Notes: a model not told the origin generated them from the letters alone. Shown: positions 22,402-31,688, counted from the first letter of the stretch. The stretch is 64,000 bases of DNA from DATKBT01 sp035546295 (GCA_035546295.1 DATKBT010000131.1:1-64000), one strand, 5' to 3'. Numbers and translations: made by a program.

Positions 22402-23220
22402 TCAGACCCGGAGCAGGATCGAGCAGCAGGTCAGCCCGGCCTCGGCCTTGGCCAGCTCGTCCGCCGGGACGGTGTGGACGCGGTGACCGCGAGCCTCGAG
22501 AAGTGCGCGAGTGCGGACGCTCGACTCCGGGACCACCAGCGCGTCGCCGATTCGCAGTACGTTGGCGGTGGCGGGCTCGCCCGGCTCGACCTCGACGATC
22601 TCGAGGCCCGCGAAGCACCCGCGATCCACCCAGCGCGGCTGGAGCAGGACGGCGTCGTCGGAGATCGCGGCCGCCGCGGTCTTGAGGTGCAGGCAGCCAT
22701 CGACCGGAACGCCGACCGTCTGGTAGCCGTAGCGGTCGAGGAGGCCCGAGAGCTGCGCGATCCCCTCGTCGTTGGTCCTCCGGCTCCGGCCCACGTACAC
22801 CGTCCGGCCGAGGACCAGCACGTCGCCGCCGTCGAGAGTGGCGGGGGGCTCGATTCGCACGAGCGGGCGCCGGGTCTCGAGCGCCGCCGCGACCGTCTCG
22901 ACCTCGCCGCGTCGTGAGGGTGCGCCCGGGCGCGTGATCACGGCCATCTCGTCGAGCACCACCGCGGTGTCCTCGACGAACACCGAGTCGGGATGCTCGG
23001 GGGCTTCCGGGAGGCGCTCGACGGTCGCGCCGAGCTCGCGGAGCTTCTCCTCGTACTGCCGGTGCTGCTCGCGGGCTCGATCGAGGTCGATCGGCGCACG
23101 TGCGAGATGGGTGAGCTCGCACTCCGCGATGCGCGGCGAGACGGCGCGGGTCAGGGCCAGGATCGAGCCGGCGGCGCGTCGTTCGGCCGGTCCCGGAGAG
23201 AGGGGCGTAGAATGCGACAT
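22402..23220 (-). CDS. Dimethylarginine dimethylaminohydrolase-like guanidino-modifying enzyme
   Basis: A 272-residue amidinotransferase-fold (beta/alpha-propeller) protein. Conserved blocks are VFVEDTAVVLDEMAVITRPGAPSRRGE, LDGGDVLVLGRTVYVG, CLHLKTAAAAI (catalytic His) and the C-terminal GLTCCSILLRV with the nucleophilic Cys. That arrangement matches DDAH/citrulline-forming hydrolases, which convert methylated arginine to citrulline and an amine. The ATG at 23220 was chosen as the first start just before the SILALTRAVSP homology block. Some of the family act on other guanidino compounds, so the exact substrate is open. It is divergent from the DUF4410-like gene. Confidence 0.9.
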   Translation of the reverse strand: MSHSTPLSPGPAERRAAGSILALTRAVSPRIAECELTHLARAPIDLDRAREQHRQYEEKLRELGATVERLPEAPEHPDSVFVEDTAVVLDEMAVITRPGAPSRRGEVETVAAALETRRPLVRIEPPATLDGGDVLVLGRTVYVGRSRRTNDEGIAQLSGLLDRYGYQTVGVPVDGCLHLKTAAAAISDDAVLLQPRWVDRGCFAGLEIVEVEPGEPATANVLRIGDALVVPESSVRTRALLEARGHRVHTVPADELAKAEAGLTCCSILLRV

Positions 23221-23324
23221 CCGTAGAGAGTACGCCGACCGGGACGCGCCGACGTCCGCCGCGCTGGGCGGGCCGGGCTCGAACGCGGGGCGTGCACCAC
23301 CGACCGATGGGGGAGGAGCAGCCG

Positions 23325-23990
23325 ATGATGGCGCGAATGGCGTGGATCGGGATCCTGGCAACCGGGTGGGTGTTGGGACCAGCACCGCCGGCGGTTCACG
23401 CCGCCGACGGCACCCATGACGAAGGCCGGCTGGTCCCGTCCTGGTTCTCGGACCAGCCGATCACCTTCGTCGAGACCGACGAGATCGACTACCTCTGGGT
23501 GGCCGATGGCTTCGAGCTGCGTGGCAAGACCCTGCACTGGCAGGAATGGCCCGAGCCTGAGGAGTTCCTGGGCGAGGATGGCGGGAACCGCGACGAGAAT
23601 GACTATCGGCTCGCGCGACAGCTCGCGGGTGAGATGGCGCGCTCCTTCTCCGACGTCTTCGAGCGCGAGTACCCGCGGGACTTCCCCTCCTCGCTCGACG
23701 AGGGCGACATCCTCGTCGAGGGGCGGATCGTCGACTGCAGCACCGGCAACCGCGCGGCCAAGGCACTCGTCGGGTTCGGCGCCGGCGCTGGCAACACCGC
23801 AATCGACCTTCGCTTCACCGACAAGGCCAGCGGCGAGGTGGTGATGGCGATCCATCACCGGGTGGTCAGCGGCACCAACTGGTCGACCACCGACTCCAAG
23901 TTCTTCAAGTGGGTCAAGAAGATGGGCAAGGAGATCGCGGAGGACGGCGTGCAGGAGTTGTACCGCGACGGCGAAGTGCGCAAGGAGTAG
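23325..23990 (+). CDS. DUF4410-like secreted protein
   Basis: A 221-residue protein with a signal peptide (MMARMAWIGILATGWVLGPAPPAVHA). The ATG at 23325 is backed by GGGAGGAG 7 bases upstream. The mature domain contains ILVEGRIVDCSTGNRAAKALVGFGAGAGNTAIDLRFTDKASGEVVM. This glycine-rich turn, followed by a membrane-insertion-like strand, is typical of DUF4410/GNA1162-like envelope proteins. They are predicted periplasmic or lipid-anchored proteins of unknown role. It lacks a lipobox Cys. No operon partner is obvious. Confidence 0.65.
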   Translation: MMARMAWIGILATGWVLGPAPPAVHAADGTHDEGRLVPSWFSDQPITFVETDEIDYLWVADGFELRGKTLHWQEWPEPEEFLGEDGGNRDENDYRLARQLAGEMARSFSDVFEREYPRDFPSSLDEGDILVEGRIVDCSTGNRAAKALVGFGAGAGNTAIDLRFTDKASGEVVMAIHHRVVSGTNWSTTDSKFFKWVKKMGKEIAEDGVQELYRDGEVRKE

Positions 23991-24199
23991 CCGGTTGTCC
24001 GGCGGCAGCGGGGGTGCGCGGATGCGCGTGGCTCTCGTCGGACCCTGTCGCTCCGCCGATGCGACGTGCTGGACGTCCAGACCTGCGGAGAAGGGGGTTC
24101 CCCTGGGCTGCTAGGAGGGAATCGGCGTCCACAGCAGGTCGCCCATCGACAGGCCCGTGGACACGCCCATGGTCGGAGCGGGTTAGGATCGAGCCAACC

Positions 24200-25909
24200 A
24201 TGCAAGTCATCAAGAGCCCCAAGGTCTGGGACGTCGTCGTCATCGGGTCGGGCGCCGGCGGCGGCACCGCCGTCCAGGTGCTGACCCAGCACGGGATCGA
24301 GGTCGCGCTGCTCGAGGCGGGCGAGAGGATCGATCCCCTGGTCGACTTCAAGGAGCACGTCTGGCCCTACGAGGTCGATCACCGCGGCGCGTTTCCCGGC
24401 GGCGCGTCGTATTTCGGCAACGCGCCCTACGGCTACTTCAACGCTCCCAACGGCTTCTGGTCGATCGAGGAGGAGCCGTACACGGTGGCGCCCGGCAACG
24501 AGTTCCAGTGGTTCCGCTCGCGCGTTCTCGGCGGGCGCACCAATCACTGGGGGCGGATCTCGCTGCGGTTCTCCGACTACGACTTCATGCCCTACTCGAT
24601 GGACGGGCTGGGCGCCGACTGGCCGATCACCTACGAGGACGTTGCCCCCTACTACGAGAAGATCGAGCGCTTCGTCGGCATCACGGGCAGCCGCGAGGGC
24701 CTGCGCTCCGCCCCCGACGGAGTCTTCCAGCCGCCGCCGCCGCCCAAGGTCCACGAGGTCCTGATCCAGAAGGCGTGCGGCAGGCTCGGCATCCCCTGCA
24801 TCCCGAACCGCCGCGCCGTGATCACGCGCCGGCTCAACGGCCGTCCGCCCTGCCACTACTGCGGCCAGTGCTGGCGCGGCTGCCAGTCGGCGTCGAACTA
24901 CTCGTCGTCGAACGTCCAGATCCTGCCGGCGCTCGAGACCGGCAAGCTCGCGCTGATCACGGGCGCGATGGCGCGCGAGATCCTGGTCGACGACAACGCG
25001 CGGGTGACCGGCGTCTCCTACGTCGACAAGGCGACCCGCACCGAGCAGACGATTCGCTGTCGAGCCGTCGTCGTCGCGGCGAGCGCCTGTGAGACCTCGA
25101 GGCTGCTGCTCAACTCGCAGTCGCCGCGCTTCCCGAAGGGCCTCGCCAACAACTCCGGCGTGGTGGGCCGCTTCCTGATGGACACCGTCGGGTTCGGGCT
25201 GTGGGGGACGGTGCCGGCGCTCGAGGGGATGCCCATCTACAACACCGACGGGGTCGGCAGCGCGCACCTCTACATGCCCTGGTGGGAGCTCGACAAACCG
25301 AACAAGGAGTTCCCGCGCGGCTACCACATCGAGATCGGCGGCGGCTACGGGATGCCGGGGCTCGGCTCGTTCCAGGGCACCGTCAACCGCTACGGCGGCT
25401 GGGGCCGCGAGCTCAAGGACCGCATCCGCGCTCGCTACGGGACCACGATCGCGCTCGAGGGGCGGGGCGAGATGATCCCCAACCACATGAGCTACTGCGA
25501 GCTCGACCCGGTGGTCACCGACGACTGGGGGATCCCGGTGCTTCGGTTCCATTTCCAGTGGACCGACTACGAGTGGAAACAGGCGCGGCACATGGAGCGG
25601 ACCTTCAAGGACATCATCGAGACCATGGGGGGCGTGGTCGGCGGGCTGTCGGCGCCGGGGCGCGAGGGGCGGGGCATCTCGATCGGAGGGTCGATCATCC
25701 ACGAGCTCGGGACGGCGCGGATGGGCAAGGATCCGCGGACCTCGGCCGTCAACGGTTGGGGGCAGGCCCACGAGGTGCCGAACCTGTTCCTGGCCGACGC
25801 CTCGACCTTCGTCTCGAACCCGGACAAGAACCCGACGCTGACCATCCAGGCGCTCTCCTGGCGGACGTCGGACTACCTCGCCGACAAGCTGGGGAAGGGG
25901 GAGCTGTGA
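24200..25909 (+). CDS. GMC-family FAD oxidoreductase with a four-cysteine cluster
   Basis: A 569-residue flavoprotein. The N-terminal FAD-binding fold has VVVIGSGAGGGTAVQVLTQHGIEVALLEAG. The GMC C-terminal region ends HELGTARMG...NLFLADASTFVSNPDKNPTLTIQALSWRTSDYL. Near residue 216 there is CHYCGQCWRGC, four cysteines spaced as in GMC enzymes proposed to carry an iron-sulfur centre. The next gene encodes a gluconate-2-dehydrogenase subunit-3-like protein with a Tat signal. This subunit has none, so the complex probably folds in the cytoplasm and is exported as a passenger. It oxidises a sugar or other alcohol, identity unknown. The ATG at 24200 is the first before the FAD fold. A 12-bp palindrome (ctggacgtccag) lies at 24069-24080 upstream. 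Confidence 0.93.
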   Translation: MQVIKSPKVWDVVVIGSGAGGGTAVQVLTQHGIEVALLEAGERIDPLVDFKEHVWPYEVDHRGAFPGGASYFGNAPYGYFNAPNGFWSIEEEPYTVAPGNEFQWFRSRVLGGRTNHWGRISLRFSDYDFMPYSMDGLGADWPITYEDVAPYYEKIERFVGITGSREGLRSAPDGVFQPPPPPKVHEVLIQKACGRLGIPCIPNRRAVITRRLNGRPPCHYCGQCWRGCQSASNYSSSNVQILPALETGKLALITGAMAREILVDDNARVTGVSYVDKATRTEQTIRCRAVVVAASACETSRLLLNSQSPRFPKGLANNSGVVGRFLMDTVGFGLWGTVPALEGMPIYNTDGVGSAHLYMPWWELDKPNKEFPRGYHIEIGGGYGMPGLGSFQGTVNRYGGWGRELKDRIRARYGTTIALEGRGEMIPNHMSYCELDPVVTDDWGIPVLRFHFQWTDYEWKQARHMERTFKDIIETMGGVVGGLSAPGREGRGISIGGSIIHELGTARMGKDPRTSAVNGWGQAHEVPNLFLADASTFVSNPDKNPTLTIQALSWRTSDYLADKLGKGEL

Positions 25910-26712
25910 GCACCGCGAACGAGCCGACTCGCCGGAACGACTCGCCCGACGCCGCAGGCCACCAGGAGCGCAGGCCTCGTGACGAGCTGTCGCGCCGCGA
26001 GGCGATCCGCCTCGCCGGCCTCGCCTTCGGCGCCGCCGGCCTCGGCGCCCTCTCGCCGCCGCCGCTCGACGCGCGGGTCGCCGCCCACGTCCACGGCGCC
26101 GTCGCCCAGGAGCGCGAGTCCGGGAGCTACGAGCCGAAGGCGTTCAACGAGCACGAATGGAAGCTGCTCGTTCACCTCGCCGACATGATCCTGCCCGCCG
26201 ACGAGCGGGGACCCTCGGCGGTCGAGACCGGAGCGCCCGAGTTCATCGATTTCCTCGCTTCGGGGGGCGACGAGATGCTGCGCATCCTGAGCTCGGGGAT
26301 GCTCTGGCTCGACCACGAGATGCGCGAGCGCACCGGCGGCTCCTTCCTCGAGGCGACGCCCGAGCAGCAGGCGCAGATGCTCGACGAGCTCTCCGGCCTC
26401 GCCCTCGAGCGCGAAGAGCACCGCGTCGTCATGGGCGTCGAGCTGCCCGGCCAGGAGTACGACACCTACCAGGCCTCGACCGATTACGAGCGGTTCCTCG
26501 ACTACACGACGGCGGCGCACCACCCGCTGCTCCCCGGCGTGCGCTTCTTCAACTGGGTGCGCCGGCTGGTGGTCGACGCCTACTTCACGACCCCCGAGGG
26601 GATCGCCGACGTCGGCTACCAGGGAAACCAGTACCTGAGGCGCTACGAGGTCCCCGAGGGGTCCCTGCGCTACGCGCTCGAGCGCAGCCCGTTTCGCGAC
26701 GACCCGGCGTAG
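25906..26712 (+). CDS. Gluconate 2-dehydrogenase subunit 3 family protein, Tat signal
   Basis: A 268-residue small subunit of a membrane-associated sugar dehydrogenase. The N terminus has a twin-arginine signal: SRREAIRLAGLAFGAAGLGAL at about residues 27-47. The family domain follows, with EWKLLVHLADMILPADERGPSAVETGAPEFIDFLAS and the C-terminal VRRLVVDAYFTTPEGIADVGYQGN. The GTG start overlaps the GMC stop (GTGA), so the two are made in fixed ratio. It probably carries the GMC flavoprotein across the inner membrane. No cytochrome c subunit follows, so the electron acceptor must be encoded elsewhere. Confidence 0.92.
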   Translation: MSTANEPTRRNDSPDAAGHQERRPRDELSRREAIRLAGLAFGAAGLGALSPPPLDARVAAHVHGAVAQERESGSYEPKAFNEHEWKLLVHLADMILPADERGPSAVETGAPEFIDFLASGGDEMLRILSSGMLWLDHEMRERTGGSFLEATPEQQAQMLDELSGLALEREEHRVVMGVELPGQEYDTYQASTDYERFLDYTTAAHHPLLPGVRFFNWVRRLVVDAYFTTPEGIADVGYQGNQYLRRYEVPEGSLRYALERSPFRDDPA

Positions 26713-26872
26713 CCGGCGCGGCGGTCGAACCCAACGCTCCACCCCCTGGCCCTCCACCCCCTGGCCGCTGCCGTGGCGCGATCGGAACGTCGTCGAGCAG
26801 GGAGATCGCCACCGTTTCAGTCTACTGCTTCGCTCGACTCGAATTGGGGCTTCGGCGGCCGTTCCTGGAGCC

Positions 26873-27919
26873 TCACCCCACCCGCGACGGATCCGCCGCC
26901 CGAGACCGCGCCGCCTCGACGCTGACCTTGCCGGCGCGCACCAGCGCGTCGAGCGATTCGTCGAGGGTCTGCATGCCGGCGCGGCGGCCGCTCTGGATGA
27001 TCGAGCGGATCATGGGCGTGTTGCCCTCGCGGATGATGTTGCCGAGCCCTCGGGCCCGAAACAGGATCTCGACCGCCGCCGCGCGACCGCCACCGTCAAC
27101 AGTCGGCAGGAGCTGCTGGCAGATCACGGCGACCAGCGTGTCGCCGAGCGAGGCGCGGGCGTGGGCCTGGCGATCGAACGGAAAGACGTCGACCAGACGG
27201 TCGATCGTGCTGGTCGCGCTGTTGGTGTGCAGGGTGCCGAACACCAGGCTTCCCATCTCGGCCGCGGTCAGAGCGAGCGAGATCGTCTCGAGATCGCGCA
27301 GCTCGCCGACCAGGATGACGTCGGCATCCTCGCGCAGGGCGGCGCGCAGCGCCTCCTCGAAGCTGCCGGTGTCCTGTCCGATCTCGCGCTGCGAGACGAT
27401 CGACCGGCGGTTGGCGTGGACGAACTCGACTGGATCCTCGATGGTGACGATGTGGAGGCTGCGGTTGCGGTTGATGTGGTCGACGATCGCGGCCAGGGTG
27501 GTCGACTTGCCCGAGCCGGTGGGCCCCGTGACCAGCGCAAGGCCGCGGTCGAGCTCGGCGCAGCGCAGCACCGCAGGGGGCAGGCCGAGGGTCTCGAGGT
27601 CAGGGACCTGGTCCGGGATCGCGCGGCACACGGCGGCCAGGCCGCGTTCCTCTCGAAAGACGTTGGTGCGGAACCGGCCGGTGCCCTTGAGCGAGTACGC
27701 GAAGTCGACGTCCCCCTCGGTGTCGAGGTCCCGCCAGCGTCCTGCCGGTGCGATCTCGCGCAGGACCTCCTCGAGCTCGGCGGAGGAGAGGGCGCCGAGG
27801 TCCTCGATCGTCTGGATCACGCCGCGCAGGCGGAGCTTCGGCGGCTCCCCGGCGTTGAGGTGGAGGTCGGAGCCGCCGACCTTCGTCAGGTGCTCGAGGA
27901 GCGCGTCGATGGTCGCCAT
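26873..27919 (-). CDS. PilT/PilU-type twitching-motility ATPase
   Basis: A 348-residue hexameric ATPase. The N-terminal PAS-like domain begins GGSDLHLNAGEPPKLRLRGVI. Walker A is GPTGSGKST, the Asp box is IEDPVEFVH, Walker B is VILVGELRDLETI and the His box is GTLHTNSA. PilT-class motors depolymerise type IV pilin and cause retraction. The ATG overlaps the stop of the upstream paralogue by one base (TGATG), so translation is coupled. No pilin, PilB or PilC gene is in the window, as is common where motor genes are dispersed. Confidence 0.93.
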   Translation of the reverse strand: MATIDALLEHLTKVGGSDLHLNAGEPPKLRLRGVIQTIEDLGALSSAELEEVLREIAPAGRWRDLDTEGDVDFAYSLKGTGRFRTNVFREERGLAAVCRAIPDQVPDLETLGLPPAVLRCAELDRGLALVTGPTGSGKSTTLAAIVDHINRNRSLHIVTIEDPVEFVHANRRSIVSQREIGQDTGSFEEALRAALREDADVILVGELRDLETISLALTAAEMGSLVFGTLHTNSATSTIDRLVDVFPFDRQAHARASLGDTLVAVICQQLLPTVDGGGRAAAVEILFRARGLGNIIREGNTPMIRSIIQSGRRAGMQTLDESLDALVRAGKVSVEAARSRAADPSRVG

Positions 27920-29457
27920 CAGGCGGAGCTCTCCGCCGCGACGCGGGGAGCGTCGAAGGTGGAGGGGCTCTCCGAGTGGAGCGCCGCCTCGGCCCGATCG
28001 ACGATCCCCGACTCGACCAGGCGCTCGAGCGAGGAGCCTAGGGAGGTCATCCCCTTCGAGGAGCCGCTCTGGAGCGCCGACGGAATCTGCTGGAGCTTGT
28101 TCTCGCGGATCAGGTTGGCCACCGCGGGCGTGCCGAGCAGGATCTCGAGAGCCGCGACCCGCCCGGTGCCGTCGGCGCGGCGGACCAGACGCTGGGAGAC
28201 GACCGCGCGCAGCGACTCGCCGAGCATGGTGCGAACCTGGCGCTGCTGATCCGGCGGGAAGGCGCCGACCAGACGACTGATCGTGGCCGCCGCATTCGAG
28301 GTGTGCAGCGTCGCCAACACCAGGTGCCCGGTCTCGGCGGCGGTCAGGGCGAGCCCGATGGTCTCGCGATCACGCAGCTCGCCGAGCACGATGACGTTGG
28401 GATCTTGCCGCAACGCGGCGCGCAGGGCTCGCTCGAAAGTCGACGCGTCGCGGCCGATCTGACGCTGCCGAACCACCGAGCGTTTGGGCGTGTGGACGTA
28501 CTCGACCGGGTCCTCGATGGTCAGGATGGTGCCCGGCCGATTGGCATTGACCAGGTCGACGACCGCGGCCATCGTCGTCGACTTTCCGCAACCCCCGGGT
28601 CCGGTGAACAGCACCATCCCCCGCGGCAGCGAGGCGACCTCGCCGACCGCCGCAGGGAGGCCGAGGGAATCGAGGCTCGGCGCCTCGCGCGGGATCAGCC
28701 GAAGCACGAGGTCGACGCCGCGCTGCTGGCGGTACACGTTGACTCGCAGCCGCGCGAGCCCCTCGACGTCGTAGGCGAGGTCGACCTGCCCACGCGCCTC
28801 GAGCGCTCGTAGCTGGTCGTCGTCGAGCAGAGCCCTCGCCATCGCCTCGCAGGCTGCGGGGTCGAAGGCCCTGCCCTTGAGCGGTCGCAGATCCCCGTGG
28901 ATGCGCAGGCTCGGGGGCAGTCCCGCGTGGAGATGGATGGTGCTGGCGGCGTGCCGCCGCGCCGCCTCGACGAGCTGGCGCAGCGTGCGCAGGATCGCCG
29001 CGTCGGCCGGCGGCCGGCCCCCGGGGGACTCGGCCGGCTCCGGGCTCGCTTCCTGCTGGTCGCCGGAGGCCACCAGACCCGCGGCCACCGGATCGGCCGG
29101 CTCGATCGTCGTGGCCGTCGCCAGCGGCTGGAGGTAGGCCAGGCCGGCGGCCTGGCCCGGTCCACTTCCCGCAACGTCGGTGATCTGCGGCGGGGCGGGG
29201 GTCTGCGCCGGGGAGCCGCGGGAGGATCCGAAGGTCGCCGCCCCGTCGTGACCGGCGCGGCGGAGCCGTTGGAGGGCCAGTACCTCCTCGATCTGACGCT
29301 CGGTGAGAAGATCCTGAGCGACCAGGATCTCTCCGAGGGCACCCCCCGCTTCGGCCTGGGCGGCGAGCGCGTCCGTGAGCTGATCCCTCGACAGCATCCC
29401 GAGCTCGATTGCGATGACGCCGAAGGCCAGGCCGTCTTCGAGATCGAGATGGCTCAT
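27919..29457 (-). CDS. PilT-like ATPase with an extra N-terminal domain
   Basis: A 512-residue paralogue of the downstream PilT. Residues about 10-60 (LAFGVIAIELGMLSRDQLTDALAAQAEAGGALGEILVAQDLLTERQIEEVLALQ) resemble the small helical domain seen at the N terminus of some GspE/PilB-class proteins. A Pro/Ala-rich linker to about residue 160 follows, then the motor core. Walker A here is GPGGCGKST, with Cys replacing the usual Ser/Thr after the second Gly. The Asp box IEDPVEYVH, Walker B VIVLGELRDRETI and His box ATLHTSNA are intact. The ATG at 29457 starts the domain homology. Probably a regulated retraction motor working with its neighbour. Confidence 0.9.
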   Translation of the reverse strand: MSHLDLEDGLAFGVIAIELGMLSRDQLTDALAAQAEAGGALGEILVAQDLLTERQIEEVLALQRLRRAGHDGAATFGSSRGSPAQTPAPPQITDVAGSGPGQAAGLAYLQPLATATTIEPADPVAAGLVASGDQQEASPEPAESPGGRPPADAAILRTLRQLVEAARRHAASTIHLHAGLPPSLRIHGDLRPLKGRAFDPAACEAMARALLDDDQLRALEARGQVDLAYDVEGLARLRVNVYRQQRGVDLVLRLIPREAPSLDSLGLPAAVGEVASLPRGMVLFTGPGGCGKSTTMAAVVDLVNANRPGTILTIEDPVEYVHTPKRSVVRQRQIGRDASTFERALRAALRQDPNVIVLGELRDRETIGLALTAAETGHLVLATLHTSNAAATISRLVGAFPPDQQRQVRTMLGESLRAVVSQRLVRRADGTGRVAALEILLGTPAVANLIRENKLQQIPSALQSGSSKGMTSLGSSLERLVESGIVDRAEAALHSESPSTFDAPRVAAESSA

Positions 29458-29618
29458 CTGAGATCCGAGGTCCTTTCGCGCCGAGTGAGAGAAGCGGGGA
29501 GTATATGCGCCCGGAGGCGGGCCGGATCTCTGGCGCCTCTCCGGACGCCGTCCGCGCTGCGGGGCCGCGGGCCGCCGCCGCGACGAGCGGGAGGTCGCGC
29601 CGGGCGCCCTGCGCCGCG

Positions 29619-30371
29619 TCAGGAGCCTTGCTTCTTCGCCTCTTCCAGCCAGCGTTCGAAGTCCTGCCACATTCCCTTCGCGTCCTCCTCGAGCCCCTGC
29701 TCCTCGAGCTCTCGCCGGAGCTCCCCGGCGCGCTCGCGCAGGGCGGGTAGGCGCTCCTCCCGAAAACGCTCGGCCTGCTCGCGCGTCATCGTCGCGGTCT
29801 CCTCGCCGAAGCGGGTGAGCGAGTCGGCGAGCTCGTTCGCCTCCTCCGATTCGCGCAGGGCCCGCAGTCGCTCGGTGAGCCCTTCGCCGAGCGCGCTCAC
29901 GCTTTCGATCGCGCTCTTCCCGGCGCGGCGCAGAGAGTCGACTGCCCGGTCCCCCTCGCTCTCGCGGCCGATCAACTCGGCGCCTTCGAGCATCGGGATG
30001 CGGGCGCCCTCACCGTCCCGCACGACGAGCTTGCGGCCGCCGAGCACGCCGGCCCGCTCGACGTCGATCAGGGAGTTCATCGAGAGCGCCCCGCGGTGAC
30101 GCGACCGGACCTCGGCCTCGACGCGAACGTTGCCCTCCTCGTCGACGGCGACGCGGGTGACTTCGCCGATCTCGAGCCCCTTGTACTCGACATGATCGCC
30201 GCGCTCGACGCCCTGGGCGTCCTGGAACAGCACCGCGAAGCGCAGCGGTCCCTCGCCGCCACAGGCGAGCAGGCACACCAGGGGGAGGGGGGCCAGCGCC
30301 GTGCTCGACCAGCGGCGCGTGGGTGGGCGCCGGCGAGGCGGCGGGGGCGGGGTCGTGCGGGGATGCATCAT
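29619..30371 (-). CDS. MlaD/MCE-domain lipoprotein
   Basis: A 250-residue protein with a lipoprotein signal ending LVCLLACGG, where the Cys would be lipidated. An MCE/MlaD beta-barrel domain lies at about residues 45-125: LRFAVLFQDAQGVERGDHVEYKGLEIGEVTRVAVDEEGNVRVEAEV, and SLIDVERAGVLGGRKLVV. A long charged helical tail (about 150-245) follows, probably coiled coil. MCE proteins shuttle phospholipid between membranes. Mla ATPase and permease genes are absent here, so this one may act as a stand-alone periplasmic tube subunit. The start was taken at the ATGATG preceded by GAGAGAG. Confidence 0.88.
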   Translation of the reverse strand: MMHPRTTPPPPPRRRPPTRRWSSTALAPLPLVCLLACGGEGPLRFAVLFQDAQGVERGDHVEYKGLEIGEVTRVAVDEEGNVRVEAEVRSRHRGALSMNSLIDVERAGVLGGRKLVVRDGEGARIPMLEGAELIGRESEGDRAVDSLRRAGKSAIESVSALGEGLTERLRALRESEEANELADSLTRFGEETATMTREQAERFREERLPALRERAGELRRELEEQGLEEDAKGMWQDFERWLEEAKKQGS

Positions 30372-30575
30372 CTCTCGACCTCTCTCTCGTGCAGAGGCTA
30401 TCGCTCTGGTGTAAGGCTTCCTCGCGCCTAGGGGGAAGCGTCCGGCGCTCCCGACCGCGAGCATGCCACGTCGAGCGTCGCGCGCCTCGAAGTCCTGCGC
30501 GAGCCTTGCACCCGGCCGCGGGTCTCACTACGGTGGGGCCGACGGCCGCGTTTCGCGGCGCCCGTCGAGCGTCAC

Positions 30576-31406
30576 ATGCCGGAAGGCGACACCATCCACA
30601 CCCTCGCTCGCGCCCTGCGCGAGGACCTGGTCGGCCGTCGGCTCGAGCGGGTCGAGCTGCATGGGCGGCCGGTGCCTTCGCTGGCCGTCGAGGTCGTATC
30701 GGTCGAGGCGCGAGGTAAGAACCTCCTCCTGTCGCTGGCGAGCGGCGAGGTCCTGCGCGTGCATCTCGGCATGCACGGCGACTGGCACCGCTACCCGCGG
30801 GACGCGCCGAGCTGGCGCAAGGCCGCCTGGAGGGCGAGCCTGTCGCTGCGCACCGGTGAGGCGACCCTGGTCTGCTTCGACGCGGAGGAGCTCGAGTTCC
30901 TCGAGGCCGATCGGCTGTCGGCCAGCCGTCGCCTCCGCGATCTGGGACCGGACCTGATCTCCGAGGAGACGCCTGCCGGTCGGCTGGTCGAGCGCGCTCG
31001 CAGCTTTCAGCCGAGCACGGCGCCGGTGGTCGACCTGCTTCTCGACCAGCGGGTGGCGGCCGGGATCGGGAACGTCTACAAGAGCGAGCTGCTGTTCCTC
31101 AGGAGGATCGCGCCGCTGACCCCGGTGGGTGATCTCGAGGACGCTGAGCTCGCGACGCTGTACGAGCTCGCGGCACGGCTGCTGCGGGCGAACGTCGGCG
31201 GTGGCTCGCGAACCACCACGCGTGAGCGAGGGGCACGGGGCTCTCGGCGGCCGCGCCTTTGGGTCTACGGGCGCGCCGGCGAACCCTGCCTGCGCTGCGG
31301 GGAGGCCGTGGTGTCGGCGCGGCTCGGGCGGGGCCGTCGGAGCACCTACTGGTGCCGCCGCTGCCAGCAGGGAGCACCCGGGGCCGAGCCTGTGCTCTCC
31401 GGCTGA
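30576..31406 (+). CDS. nei: Endonuclease VIII-type (Nei) DNA glycosylase
   Basis: A 276-residue base-excision-repair enzyme. It begins MPEGDTIHTLARAL: Pro2 and Glu3 are the catalytic pair after Met removal, and the T-I-H signature points to the Nei/Nei2 branch rather than MutM. The H2TH domain has LLLDQRVAAGIGNVYKSELLFL. The C-terminal zinc finger is C-x2-C-x16-C-x2-C (CLRCGEAVV...TYWCRRC). It removes oxidised pyrimidines and nicks the abasic site. It is monocistronic; 60 bases of imperfect GAGCCG-rich repeats start right after the stop. Confidence 0.93.
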   Translation: MPEGDTIHTLARALREDLVGRRLERVELHGRPVPSLAVEVVSVEARGKNLLLSLASGEVLRVHLGMHGDWHRYPRDAPSWRKAAWRASLSLRTGEATLVCFDAEELEFLEADRLSASRRLRDLGPDLISEETPAGRLVERARSFQPSTAPVVDLLLDQRVAAGIGNVYKSELLFLRRIAPLTPVGDLEDAELATLYELAARLLRANVGGGSRTTTRERGARGSRRPRLWVYGRAGEPCLRCGEAVVSARLGRGRRSTYWCRRCQQGAPGAEPVLSG

Positions 31407-31409
31407 GCC

Positions 31410-31560
31410 TGCCGAGCCGGTCGAGCCGATCATCCGGTCGCCGCCGTCGAGCCGAACGAGCCGATCGAGTCGAACGAGCCGAATCGAGCCCGTCAATGCC
31501 CTCGAGCCGGACGAGCCGGTCAGCCGAGCGAAGCCGTCCGTCCAGTCGAGTCGATTCGGA
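31410..31560. repeat. Degenerate GAGCCG repeat tract
   Basis: About 150 bases downstream of the glycosylase gene are built from variants of a cgagccg-plus-3-5-base unit, for example gccgagccggtcgagccgat, cgaacgagccgatcgag and cgaacgagccgaatcgagc. Unit length varies between 9 and 12 bases. There is no open reading frame with normal codon bias and no strong hairpin. Confidence 0.5.
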
Positions 31561-31688
31561 TCGGCGGGCGTTTGCGCGGGCCTGATGCGGCCTCGAGTGA
31601 CTCGGCGGAGCTTTCGCCCGCCGTGGCGGGGAGAACCCGCTCGTGCTAGCTTGCGCGCTCGACAGCTTCGAGCAGCTTCGAGGAGCGT

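Noticed and set aside
19277..23122. 1281-residue minus-strand open frame across the ADOP permease and DDAH region
   Set aside because: Composition-driven frame in 70% GC DNA; the opposite-strand genes have clear families.
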